Assembly: GCA_027489245.1 (NCBI GenBank)
Contig: JAIYAC010000020.1
Span: 1-64,000 of the forward strand
Reading direction: 5' to 3'
From: Neisseriaceae bacterium
GTDB taxonomy: Bacteria; Pseudomonadota; Gammaproteobacteria; Burkholderiales; Chromobacteriaceae
Length of the DNA: 64,000 nt
The notes beneath the pieces are model-generated. The model made no database searches. It saw only the letters and a program-made list of their open reading frames with translations, and was not told the origin of the DNA. A program made the translations under genes and the position numbers. The stretch's first letter is position 1. Every line of letters starts with the position of its first letter. Of the stretch, positions 56,571-64,000 are shown one piece after another.

Positions 56571-57458
56571 ATGACACACGTAAAAATTGTGGAAGTCGGC
56601 CCGCGTGACGGGCTGCAGAACGAAAAACAGACCGTACCGCTGGCGGTAAAGGTCGAGCTGATTCAAAGGTTGGCCGCAAGCGGCCTGCTGAACATTGAAG
56701 CCGGGGCGTTTGTGTCGCCCAAATGGGTGCCGCAGATGGCGGACAGCGCCGAGGTGCTGCAAGCGCTGCCGCTGGACGGCACGGTGAACTACCCCGTGCT
56801 GGTGCCCAACGACAAGGGCCTGGACGCGGCGCTGGCAGCCGGTGTGCGCGAGATTGCCGTGTTTGGCGCCGCCAGCGAAGCGTTTAGCCAGAAAAACATC
56901 AACGCCAGCATTGCCGAAAGCCTGCAGCGCTTCGAGTCCGTGATGAAGCGCGCCACGGCGGCCAACCTGCGCGTACGCGGCTACGTGTCCTGCGTGGTGG
57001 GCTGCCCCTACGAAGGCGCGATCGCGCCGCGCAAGGTGGCCGAAGTAGCCAGCGCACTGTATGACATGGGCTGTTACGAGATCTCGCTGGGCGACACCAT
57101 TGGCGTGGGCACACCGGACAAAGTGACCGCCATGCTGGATGCAGTAAGCGAGAGGGTACCGGTAGAAAAGCTGGCCGGGCATTTCCACGACACCTACGGC
57201 ATGGCCATTGCCAATATCCACACCGCGCTGCAAGCGGGCGTGCACACCTTTGACAGTTCGGTATCCGGCCTGGGCGGCTGCCCGTACGCCAAAGGCGCAT
57301 CCGGCAATGTGGCGACCGAAGACGTGGTGTATCTGCTACACGGCCTGGGTTACCACACCGGGGTGGATATGGATAAGCTGGTGGCGGCGTCCAGGTTCAT
57401 CGCCAGCGCCCTTGGCAGGCCTGCCGGCTCGCGCCTGGCGCACGCTTGGGGTGCATGA
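56571..57458 (+). CDS. liuE: hydroxymethylglutaryl-CoA lyase
   Basis: Cleaves HMG-CoA to acetyl-CoA and acetoacetate, the last step of leucine breakdown. The 295-aa TIM-barrel begins [21 protein letters not shown]. It has the metal-site HFHDTYGMA, the conserved [27 protein letters not shown] with the signature cysteine, and [18 protein letters not shown] precedes the ATG. A reverse repeat copy encodes RLAAS. A GGTGCATG/CATGCACC palindrome overlaps the stop codon. Confidence 0.96.
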   Translation: MTHVKIVEVGPRDGLQNEKQTVPLAVKVELIQRLAASGLLNIEAGAFVSPKWVPQMADSAEVLQALPLDGTVNYPVLVPNDKGLDAALAAGVREIAVFGAASEAFSQKNINASIAESLQRFESVMKRATAANLRVRGYVSCVVGCPYEGAIAPRKVAEVASALYDMGCYEISLGDTIGVGTPDKVTAMLDAVSERVPVEKLAGHFHDTYGMAIANIHTALQAGVHTFDSSVSGLGGCPYAKGASGNVATEDVVYLLHGLGYHTGVDMDKLVAASRFIASALGRPAGSRLAHAWGA

Positions 57459-57572
57459 ACATGCACCATGACAAAGCATTAACACGCAACCGCTTAATAA
57501 AATACCCCGCCATTTTGCAGCGATAATTTAATATAAAAAATATTAATGTAAACAAGCTTTTAGCCGGTACGC

Positions 57573-57594
57573 GATGGCAAAATTTATTGCCATC
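57573..57594. promoter_or_regulatory. palindromic operator-like site before the exopolysaccharide locus
   Basis: GATGGCAA-AATTTA-TTGCCATC is a perfect 8-bp inverted repeat with a 6-bp AT spacer, 82 bp before the start of the secreted-protein gene, in an AT-rich 217-bp gap. No T run follows closely, so a protein-binding site is more likely than a terminator. Confidence 0.55.
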
Positions 57595-57675
57595 TTGCCT
57601 TGCCAAGTCGGTTTTGCCCCCGTATCATGCAAACATATCGATAAGTTCATGCTCTAGTGAGCAGGAGAATCAACC

Positions 57676-58215
57676 ATGACCAAGAAATTCATTCTTGCTG
57701 CAGCCTTGGTGGCATCCGTGTCGTTTGCAGCCACTTTTACTGCCGACATGGCTCCGGCTCAAGTACAGGCCCAAATTGCTGAAGCAGTCGCCAAAGGCGA
57801 GCCAGTAGGTGAATTGATTACCCAAGCTATAGCTGCAAAACTTGACAGTTCTGTGCTGGCTGCTGCTGCAGTTACTGCTGGCGCAAAACCAGCAGATATT
57901 GCCAAAGCAATGATGCAAGCAGGGGTTGATGCACAAACGATTGCAAGTGCATTAGTCGCAGCTGGTGTCACACCGCAGCAAGCAATCGCCAGCCTGCAAG
58001 CAGCTGGTGCTGACGCAGCAACATTAGTACAAGTAGCCTTAGCACAAAACGTAGACCTGAACACTGTGGTATCGCCTACGGCTGCCGGCCCTGCACCTAC
58101 ACAGGCAGCCGCCCAGGCTAACGGTATTGGTACGTTTGGCAATAATCCAGCCCTATCTTTCCCTTCCAGCCCGACACTGGGCGGCGGTGGCGGTAGCAGC
58201 GTAAGCCGCAGCTAA
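57676..58215 (+). CDS. secreted protein with eight 14-residue tandem repeats
   Basis: A 179-aa protein with a signal peptide (MTKKFILAAALVASVSFAA). Residues 26-137 divide into eight 14-residue units, for example AGAKPADIAKAMMQ, AGVDAQTIASALVA, AGVTPQQAIASLQA and AGADAATLVQVALA, with consensus AGxxPxxIAxALxA. Short helices stacked as a solenoid are likely. The tail is Pro/Gly/Ser-rich and ends GGGGGSSVSRS. Good ribosome site (GGAG). It has its own terminator and stands at the head of the exopolysaccharide genes. Similar Ala-rich secreted proteins occur beside EPS loci, but I know no assigned function. Confidence 0.8.
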   Translation: MTKKFILAAALVASVSFAATFTADMAPAQVQAQIAEAVAKGEPVGELITQAIAAKLDSSVLAAAAVTAGAKPADIAKAMMQAGVDAQTIASALVAAGVTPQQAIASLQAAGADAATLVQVALAQNVDLNTVVSPTAAGPAPTQAAAQANGIGTFGNNPALSFPSSPTLGGGGGSSVSRS

Positions 58216-58237
58216 GCCTGAACCGGCTTTGCTACAC

Positions 58238-58266
58238 AAAAAACCGAACGCAAGTTCGGTTTTTTA
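58238..58266 (+). terminator. terminator after the repeat-protein gene
   Basis: AAAACCGAAC and GTTCGGTTTT arms around GCAA, followed by TT and ATTG, 22 bp past the stop. Strong hairpin with a long T run. Confidence 0.9.
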
Positions 58267-58292
58267 TTGCCTAACGTTAATGGAGAGACCGC

Positions 58293-59744
58293 ATGCTGCG
58301 GACACCACACCTGCCAAAGCTGGCCTGGTGGCTGTTTTGCCTGACCCTGGTGCTGATGCCGCTGCCGCTGGGCGGCAACCGCTCGTGGGTGCTGCTGATT
58401 ATCGTCCCCGGTCTGCTGGCCGTGTGGGGCCTGTTACTAGCCAGTGATGCTAGCCGGTACCAGCTGGGCCAGGCTATCGGCCAGAGCAAGCTCCCTCTGG
58501 CCTGCCTGGCAGGCATTGCCCTGCTGCAAACAGTGCAGACACTTACCCTGCCCGCCAGCTGGTTGGCCACCCTGTCGCCCGGCCTGACTACCCTATGGCA
58601 GGGCCAAGGCAGCCTGTCGCTAGACCGTTTCAACACCCAGCTCTACGCCACACTTACCCTGTGCTATGCATCGGCCTTTGTGTTTATCCAGTACTTTGCC
58701 CTGCAGTCTGCACGGCTGATAAAGCAGCTGCTGCTGGTGCTGGTGCTGGCGGGCATTTTTCAGGCAGTAGCTGGCATCTACCTGTACTCGGTGAATGCGG
58801 ACTACACGCTGTTTTACTTTGCACTGCACCACGTGCGCACCATCGGCACCTTTACCTACCACAACCACTACGCCTTTTACCTGGTGATGACACTGTGCCT
58901 GGGGCTAGGACTGATCATGGCCGAGCCCGCCGCACAGCAAGGTGGTGGCTGGAAGCAGCACCTGAACAAACTGCTGGCCTTTGTGGAAAGCCGCAAAATG
59001 CTGCTGCGCCTGGGGCTGATCGTGATTGTGATTGCGCTGGTGCTGACCAAATCGCGCATGGGCAATGCCGCCTTTTTTACCGCACTGCTGGCCAGCATGG
59101 TCGTGTACCTGGCACTGGTAAAACCGCGTAACAAAAACCTGCTGTGGCTGGTAGCCAGCGTGGTGATTATCGATATCGTGGTACTCGGCAGCTGGGTAGG
59201 GCTGGACAAGGTCGCCGAACGCATCGGCAATACCGCGCTGAACAAGAACAGCGCCACGCTCAGCGCCATGATACGCGGCCAGGAAAACAGCCCGGAATGG
59301 CCACGCGATGAATCGGTAGAGGCACGCATGCTGCCAGCCGATTATGCAGCAAACATTATCAAAGACTATCCATTAACCGGCACAGGCGCCGGCACATTCT
59401 ATACAATATTCCCTACGTACAAACCTGCTACTGTAAACCACTACTACGATCATGCGCACAATGATTATGTAGAGTTACTTACAGATCATGGATTTATCGG
59501 TATTTCACTGTTCGCCGCTCTTGTTCTGTGTGTCATAGCACGTACAATTGCGGTACTGAGACATAGAAGATCGGCGCTGGCCAAAGGCTTGGCTTTCTCT
59601 ACGATCATGGCATGTTGCGCTGCACTATTACACAGTCTGGTGGATTTCAACCTGCAGGTACCCACCAATGCCATGCTGTTTACCTGCATTTTAGGCTTGG
59701 GCTGGAGTGCCGGATTCATCGAGCGGCCAGCCCGGCAGCTTTAA
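58293..59744 (+). CDS. O-antigen ligase / Wzy-like polymerase family membrane protein
   Basis: A 483-aa inner-membrane protein with about 11-12 helices. A large periplasmic loop (about residues 320-390) contains the Wzy_C-type segment DYPLTGTGAGTFYTIFPTYKP and YDHAHNDYVELLTDHGFIG. In this context it probably polymerises or ligates exopolysaccharide repeat units. The last 140 codons are richer in A/T than the rest of the gene. GGAGAG lies eight bases before the ATG. Confidence 0.88.
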   Translation: MLRTPHLPKLAWWLFCLTLVLMPLPLGGNRSWVLLIIVPGLLAVWGLLLASDASRYQLGQAIGQSKLPLACLAGIALLQTVQTLTLPASWLATLSPGLTTLWQGQGSLSLDRFNTQLYATLTLCYASAFVFIQYFALQSARLIKQLLLVLVLAGIFQAVAGIYLYSVNADYTLFYFALHHVRTIGTFTYHNHYAFYLVMTLCLGLGLIMAEPAAQQGGGWKQHLNKLLAFVESRKMLLRLGLIVIVIALVLTKSRMGNAAFFTALLASMVVYLALVKPRNKNLLWLVASVVIIDIVVLGSWVGLDKVAERIGNTALNKNSATLSAMIRGQENSPEWPRDESVEARMLPADYAANIIKDYPLTGTGAGTFYTIFPTYKPATVNHYYDHAHNDYVELLTDHGFIGISLFAALVLCVIARTIAVLRHRRSALAKGLAFSTIMACCAALLHSLVDFNLQVPTNAMLFTCILGLGWSAGFIERPARQL

Positions 59745-59780
59745 TATCTGAATTTTTATCGAATAATGTGGAGCCCCACC

Positions 59781-61022
59781 ATGTACAAACTCACCCCTCT
59801 AGCGCTAGCCCTGTCGCTGCTGAGTGGTTATGCCGTGGCGCAATCTGCCCCTAATGCTGCCATTCCGCAGCAACACGACATCTATAAAGCGTTTGACACC
59901 TACAAACCTAACGAACAAGCCGACCCGGATGGTGCCATGCGTGTGGGCAGCTTTTACCTGTACCCGCGTGTAGGCGTAAGCGTAGGCCACGACGACAACG
60001 TGACTGCCGTCAACAGCAACAAAGTATCGTCTGCAGTATGGAACTTCAGCCCCGCCGCCCTGCTGGAACACACCAACGGTGGCGACCGCTATACCCTGGG
60101 CTACAGCGGCTCGTTTACGCAGTACACCAATAGCAGCAGCGACAACACCGATCTGCATGAATTCCAAGGCCAGGCCGCCGTGCAGTACGACGACCGCCTG
60201 AATACCCTGTTCCGCGCCGGCATACTGCTAAGCGCCGACCCCCGCGAAACCACCGACCGCGCTACCGCCAGCACGCCGGACGAGTTCCGCAATAGCTACG
60301 CCGGCTACCTGGTAGGCTACGGCGCGCCAGAAGCACAAGGCCGCCTGGAAGCAGAAATCAACTACAACAACAAGCGCTACACCAATAACCGCGCCACCAC
60401 CGCAGACGGCGATTTTGCCGCGCTGGACACCGCCGGCCGCTTTTACTACCGCGTGGCCCCCAACAGCAAAGTGTTTGTAGAAGGCCGCTACACCGACTAC
60501 GACTACAAGCTGGCCAGCGCGGACCAGGACAGCACCGAACAGCGCCTGCTGCTGGGCTACACCTGGGAAGCCACTGCCGCCACCCAGGGCACCGTGAAAG
60601 CCGGTAACCTGAAAAAAGACTTTGCCCAAGCCAGCCGCCGCGACTTTAGTGGCCTGACCTGGGAAGGTGCCGTACGCTGGTCGCCACTGGAATACTCGGT
60701 AGTAGACCTGAACACCCGCCGCGCTACCGATGATTCCAGCGGTACCGGCGACTACATCAAGCGCAGCAACTACAGCTTGCAATGGAACCACAAGCTGACC
60801 GACCTGTTCTCTACTGTACTGGGCTACACCTACACCGACTCTAATTACGTAGGAGCGACCCGCCACGACAAGAAGAAGAGCTACAAAGCCGGTGTAAGCT
60901 ACGACGCCCGCCGCTGGATGAAGGTATCGCTGGAGTGGACCACCACCGACAACAACTCCACCGTGCAAGCCAGCAGCTACAAACGCAACGTGATCATGCT
61001 CAATACCCTGATTGGACTGTAA
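59781..61022 (+). CDS. epsL: EpsL-like outer-membrane beta-barrel of exopolysaccharide export
   Basis: A 413-aa protein with a signal peptide (MYKLTPLALALSLLSGYAVAQ). The rest alternates aromatic and polar residues as in outer-membrane barrels (YTLGYSGSFTQYTNSSSDNTDLHEFQG, RFYYRVAPNSKVFVEGRYTDYDYK, SLEWTTTDNNSTV) and ends with NVIMLNTLIGL. It matches the EpsL group of exopolysaccharide operons. I chose MYKLTPL rather than an ATG five codons upstream because GTGGAG lies at the right distance. Confidence 0.82.
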   Translation: MYKLTPLALALSLLSGYAVAQSAPNAAIPQQHDIYKAFDTYKPNEQADPDGAMRVGSFYLYPRVGVSVGHDDNVTAVNSNKVSSAVWNFSPAALLEHTNGGDRYTLGYSGSFTQYTNSSSDNTDLHEFQGQAAVQYDDRLNTLFRAGILLSADPRETTDRATASTPDEFRNSYAGYLVGYGAPEAQGRLEAEINYNNKRYTNNRATTADGDFAALDTAGRFYYRVAPNSKVFVEGRYTDYDYKLASADQDSTEQRLLLGYTWEATAATQGTVKAGNLKKDFAQASRRDFSGLTWEGAVRWSPLEYSVVDLNTRRATDDSSGTGDYIKRSNYSLQWNHKLTDLFSTVLGYTYTDSNYVGATRHDKKKSYKAGVSYDARRWMKVSLEWTTTDNNSTVQASSYKRNVIMLNTLIGL

Positions 61023-61025
61023 TTC

Positions 61026-61628
61026 ATGGCCCTGAATGCCTTTCAACGTAGCTCTACGCTGAAATGCTGGCTGTCTGCATGCCTGCTCGCTGTAGCAGGC
61101 ATGCAGCCTTTGGCAGCCAGTGCCCAGACCACCCTGCAGGTGCCTGTCGATTCTGCCAGCCTGTTTTCTACCTACCAGCTGGGCGCGGGGGACATGCTTA
61201 CCATACGCGTGCTGGGCGAGCCGGAACTGACACTGGAAAAAATCCGCCTGACCGACGCCGGTACGCTGTCTTACCCGGTGCTGGGTGAAATACGCCTGCT
61301 AGGCCTGACCGTAGGCGAGCTGGAAAAAATCATCACCGACGGCCTGCGCGGCCGCTACCTGAAAAACCCGCAGGTATCCGTGCAAATGGACGAATACCGC
61401 CCGTTTTACGTAAACGGCCTGGTAGAAAAACCGGGCAGCTACCCCTACCAGCCGGCACTGACCGTGCGTAAAGCCGCTTCTATTGCAGGCGGCCTGAAGA
61501 TTCGTGCCTCGGTAGACAAGGTATATGTGATTCGTGCCAACGACAAAAACCAGGACGCCATCAAAGCCGATATGAACACGCCCGTGTACCCGGGCGATAC
61601 GGTTATTGTGGAACAAAGCTTTTTCTGA
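61026..61628 (+). CDS. epsE: polysaccharide export protein, Wza/EpsE type (short)
   Basis: A 200-aa protein with a signal peptide ending SASAQ. It has a Poly_export domain (YQLGAGDMLTIRVLGEPELTLEKIRLTDAGTLSYPVLGEIRLLGLT) and a SLBB-like domain (FYVNGLVEKPGSYPYQPALTVRKAASIAGGL). It lacks the lipobox cysteine and the C-terminal helix of Wza, so it is a small periplasmic or outer-membrane-associated form. It starts 3 bp after epsL. It should connect the kinase/copolymerase to the barrel. Confidence 0.9.
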   Translation: MALNAFQRSSTLKCWLSACLLAVAGMQPLAASAQTTLQVPVDSASLFSTYQLGAGDMLTIRVLGEPELTLEKIRLTDAGTLSYPVLGEIRLLGLTVGELEKIITDGLRGRYLKNPQVSVQMDEYRPFYVNGLVEKPGSYPYQPALTVRKAASIAGGLKIRASVDKVYVIRANDKNQDAIKADMNTPVYPGDTVIVEQSFF

Positions 61629-61669
61629 TCGAAATGCTGATAGTGCGCTAAGCCGCGCGGAGAGACCGA

Positions 61670-63898
61670 ATGTCGCTTTTTGGTGAAGAAACCAAACCCC
61701 AAGCCCAGGCCGCCAAACCTGCGCTGCTGCTGCAGGATAACGACCAGCAGCACACCTCCCCCCTGCTGGAATACTGGCGCATCGTGAATGCCAAAAAATG
61801 GGGCATTCTGGCGCTGGGCGTTGCCGTAGGTGCCGTGGCACTGGTCACCACCCAGGCCATGCGGCCAACCTATCGTGCCACGGCCGAAGTACTGATAGAA
61901 GCCAACAAGGCCAAAGTACTGTCTATCGACGAGGTATACGGCGGCGTAAGCAGCAACCGCGAATACTTCCAGACCCAGGCTGAAATCATGAAATCGCGCG
62001 AGGTAGCCCTGCGCGCCATCAAGAAACTGAAGCTGTGGGAGCACCCGGACTACAACCCGCGCCTGCAAAAACTACCAGTACACCAACCGGTGCTGGACAT
62101 GCTGGGCATGGAACGCAAACCGCAACCACAGTGGAACGAAGAGCTGCTGGCTGCTGCCGTTTACCAGAAAATCGCAGCGGGTAAAGACCTGAATATCGAG
62201 CTGGTACGCCTGAGCCAGCTGGTCAACGTGTCTTTTGACTCTACCGATGCCAAAGTCGCTGCCGACTTTGCCAACGCCGTGGGCGAAGCCTACATCGAGA
62301 ACGACCGCGAAGCGCGCTTCAAGATGACCCAGCAAGCCAGCGACTGGCTGCAAAACCGCACCAAGAGCCTGCGCGAAGCCCTGGAAACCTCCGAGCGCAA
62401 ACTGCAAGGCTACCGCGAGCGCGCCGGTGTGATTACCGTAGACGCCAGCAACCAATTTGGTACCGGCAAGCTGATTGAAGAAGTAACCCAGCGCCTGGTA
62501 GAAGCCCGCATGCGCCGTGCCGAAGCCGAAAACGCCTACAACCAGATACGCGGCGGCAAAGTGCAAGACTTGGGCTCGCTGCCTGCCGTGATCCGCAACC
62601 CGCTGGTAGCCGAAGCCAAGAAACAGCTGGCAGACGCCGAGCGCAAGCACGCCGAAATGTCGCAGCGCTATGGCCCGGAACACCCGCGCATGGTCCAGGC
62701 AGAGGCCGAGCTGCAGTCGGCACGCGATAGCGCCAAGCGCCAGATCAACAGCATTGTGGCCAGCGTAACCAACGAGTACGAAGTAGCCCGCGCCACCGAG
62801 CGCAGCCTGGAAGGCACCTTGGGCCAGGCACGTAGCGGAGCACAAACCGACAACCGGAAAAACTTTGAGCTAGCTGTACTGGAACGCGAAGTAGCGTCCA
62901 ACCGCCAGCTGTACGACATGTTTGTGACCCGCGCCAAAGAAACCGCCGCCTCGCAAGACCTGCAAAGCAGCGTAGGCCGCATTGTGGACATGGCCGAAGT
63001 ACCCGAAAAACCGGTGGCCCCCCAAAAAGCCCAAGTTACCCTGATGGCCTTTGTACTGGCCCTACTGCTGGGTGCCGCCACCGCCCTGCTGCGTGCCCGC
63101 CTGGACAACACGCTGAAGCTGCCGGCCGACGTGGAAAGCAAGGTAAAACAGCCATTGCTGTCTACCTTCCCCATGCTGGACAAAAAACAGCGCCAGCAAG
63201 CTGCCCTGCTGAGCCAGCAAGACCCGCACACCCCATTTGCCGAGGCGGTGCGTACAGCCAAAACCGGCGTGCTACTGTCGGATATCGATCAGGAACGCCG
63301 CGTACTGCTGGTAACGTCCAGCGTAGCCGGCGAAGGCAAGACCACCACGTCTTGCAACCTGGCGCTGTCGCTATCGCAAAACAAACGCACCCTGCTGATA
63401 GACGCCGACATGCGCCGTCCGTCGGTAGCCGCATCGCTGGGGCTGGACCCGCACGCTGCCGGCCTGTCCGACCTGATAGCCGGTACCAAACAGCTGGCCG
63501 ACGTGCTGCAACAGCTGCCGGGCAGCCAGGTAGACCTGATCAGCGCCGGTACCCTGCCACCCAACCCGCTGGACCTGCTGCTGTCGCGCCGTTTTGACGA
63601 CCTGCTGGCCATGCTGAAACAGCAGTACGAAATAATCATTATCGACAGCACACCGTGCGAAATGGTGAGCGACGCGGTAGCCCTGGCACCGAAAGCCACC
63701 GGCCTGATTTACGTAGTACGTGCCGGTGAAACCGCCGCCCCGCTGGTAGTAAAAGGCACCCGCCGACTGCAGCGCGCCGGTGGCCACCTGCTGGGTATTG
63801 TGCTGAACGGTGCAGACCTGAAACAGGCCGAACGCTATGGCGACTACGGCACCTATGACCAGTACTACGGCAACTATGGCACACCCGCCAAAAAGTAA
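61670..63898 (+). CDS. polysaccharide copolymerase / BY-type tyrosine kinase (Wzc-like)
   Basis: A 742-aa inner-membrane protein controlling exopolysaccharide chain length and export. The Wzz domain is flanked by helices at about 44-62 and 455-475, with long coiled coils between. The cytoplasmic kinase has Walker A in SSVAGEGKTTTSCNLAL (about 545-560), Walker A' LLIDADMRRPS (about 575) and Walker B IIIIDSTP (about 657). A C-terminal tyrosine cluster (RYGDYGTYDQYYGNYGTPAKK) is the autophosphorylation site. It is followed at once by a phosphatase gene. Confidence 0.94.
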   Translation: MSLFGEETKPQAQAAKPALLLQDNDQQHTSPLLEYWRIVNAKKWGILALGVAVGAVALVTTQAMRPTYRATAEVLIEANKAKVLSIDEVYGGVSSNREYFQTQAEIMKSREVALRAIKKLKLWEHPDYNPRLQKLPVHQPVLDMLGMERKPQPQWNEELLAAAVYQKIAAGKDLNIELVRLSQLVNVSFDSTDAKVAADFANAVGEAYIENDREARFKMTQQASDWLQNRTKSLREALETSERKLQGYRERAGVITVDASNQFGTGKLIEEVTQRLVEARMRRAEAENAYNQIRGGKVQDLGSLPAVIRNPLVAEAKKQLADAERKHAEMSQRYGPEHPRMVQAEAELQSARDSAKRQINSIVASVTNEYEVARATERSLEGTLGQARSGAQTDNRKNFELAVLEREVASNRQLYDMFVTRAKETAASQDLQSSVGRIVDMAEVPEKPVAPQKAQVTLMAFVLALLLGAATALLRARLDNTLKLPADVESKVKQPLLSTFPMLDKKQRQQAALLSQQDPHTPFAEAVRTAKTGVLLSDIDQERRVLLVTSSVAGEGKTTTSCNLALSLSQNKRTLLIDADMRRPSVAASLGLDPHAAGLSDLIAGTKQLADVLQQLPGSQVDLISAGTLPPNPLDLLLSRRFDDLLAMLKQQYEIIIIDSTPCEMVSDAVALAPKATGLIYVVRAGETAAPLVVKGTRRLQRAGGHLLGIVLNGADLKQAERYGDYGTYDQYYGNYGTPAKK

Positions 63899-63907
63899 GG
63901 CCCCCGC

Positions 63908-64000
63908 TTGATAGACGTACACTGCCACCTGCTAGCGGGCGTAGATGATGGCCCGGCAGACCTAGCTACCGCGCTGGCGCTGGTGAAAGCCAGCGCCAGC
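63908..64000 (+). CDS. PHP-type tyrosine-protein phosphatase (CpsB/YwqE), 5' end only
   Basis: A TTG start 7 bp past the kinase stop reads (M)IDVHCHLLAGVDDGPADLA, the metal-binding start (HxH) of CpsB/YwqE phosphatases, which dephosphorylate the neighbouring BY-kinase. The gene continues beyond the right window edge; 31 codons are visible. Confidence 0.8.
   Translation, partial: MIDVHCHLLAGVDDGPADLATALALVKASAS

Overview
The window looks like a chromosomal segment of a high-GC betaproteobacterium of the order Neisseriales, most like the Chromobacteriaceae (Vogesella, Aquitalea or Chromobacterium type). This rests on protein character, the rne/rluC and fur/bamE arrangements, the N-end-rule pair bpt-aat, LiuR-controlled leucine catabolism and an EpsL/EpsE-type exopolysaccharide locus. 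The genus is inference; no 16S gene is present.

Layout. 0-0.3 kb: tandem tRNA-Asn genes on the minus strand (two complete, a third cut by the window edge) behind one good sigma-70 promoter. 0.3-12.6 kb: core genes, namely rne divergent from rluC, a HAD phosphatase, a Rieske protein, sppA, an orphan motD, a RutE-like nitroreductase, pyrD, bpt-aat-fur, bamE and dapB. 12.6-16.06 kb: a decayed accessory patch with a ketosynthase fragment broken by a 7-bp duplication, a Bcr/CflA-type efflux gene, a nonsense-mutated vgrG start fused to the 3' end of a transposase, and palindromic MITE-like repeats. 16.06-27.3 kb: one long minus-strand urea module, urtABCDE (urea ABC importer) followed by ureDABCEFGJ (nickel urease and its maturation). 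27.6-31 kb: two small membrane proteins, a YcaC-like hydrolase, and a quinone-oxidoreductase-like gene divergent from a LysR regulator. 30.8-35.1 kb: a fusion of an NCS1 nucleobase permease with a histidine kinase and receiver, overlapping a LuxR-type response regulator. 35.2-40.3 kb: the stress operon prkA(yeaG)-yeaH-spoVR behind a good sigma-54 (-24/-12) element. 40.4-47.7 kb: PilZ, ADP-ribose pyrophosphatase, DUF2062, acyl-CoA dehydrogenase, GGDEF, flavin reductase, a stand-alone infA and small proteins. 47.7-57.5 kb: the leucine/isovalerate (liu) regulon, with an acyl-CoA synthetase divergent from liuR, then liuABCD, a small membrane protein and liuE, with two LiuR-type operators. 57.5-64 kb: an exopolysaccharide locus (repeat-containing secreted protein, O-antigen-ligase/Wzy-like polymerase, EpsL-like barrel, Wza-like EpsE, Wzc-like tyrosine kinase, start of a PHP-type phosphatase).

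The most notable signal is not a gene. The 10-mer TGCGGCCAAC (often extended to TGCGGCCAACCTT) occurs 38 times by my reading, on both strands, inside and between genes, roughly one per 1.7 kb. Two inverted pairs form hairpins and one of these is a textbook terminator. This is how DNA uptake sequences (DUS) behave in Neisseria, but the word is unlike the Neisseria DUS, so I propose a DUS-like element of a different dialect. Second in interest are the NCS1-permease/histidine-kinase fusion, a secreted protein built of eight 14-residue repeats at the head of the exopolysaccharide locus, and a family of long inverted repeats in three successive gaps of the liu operon.
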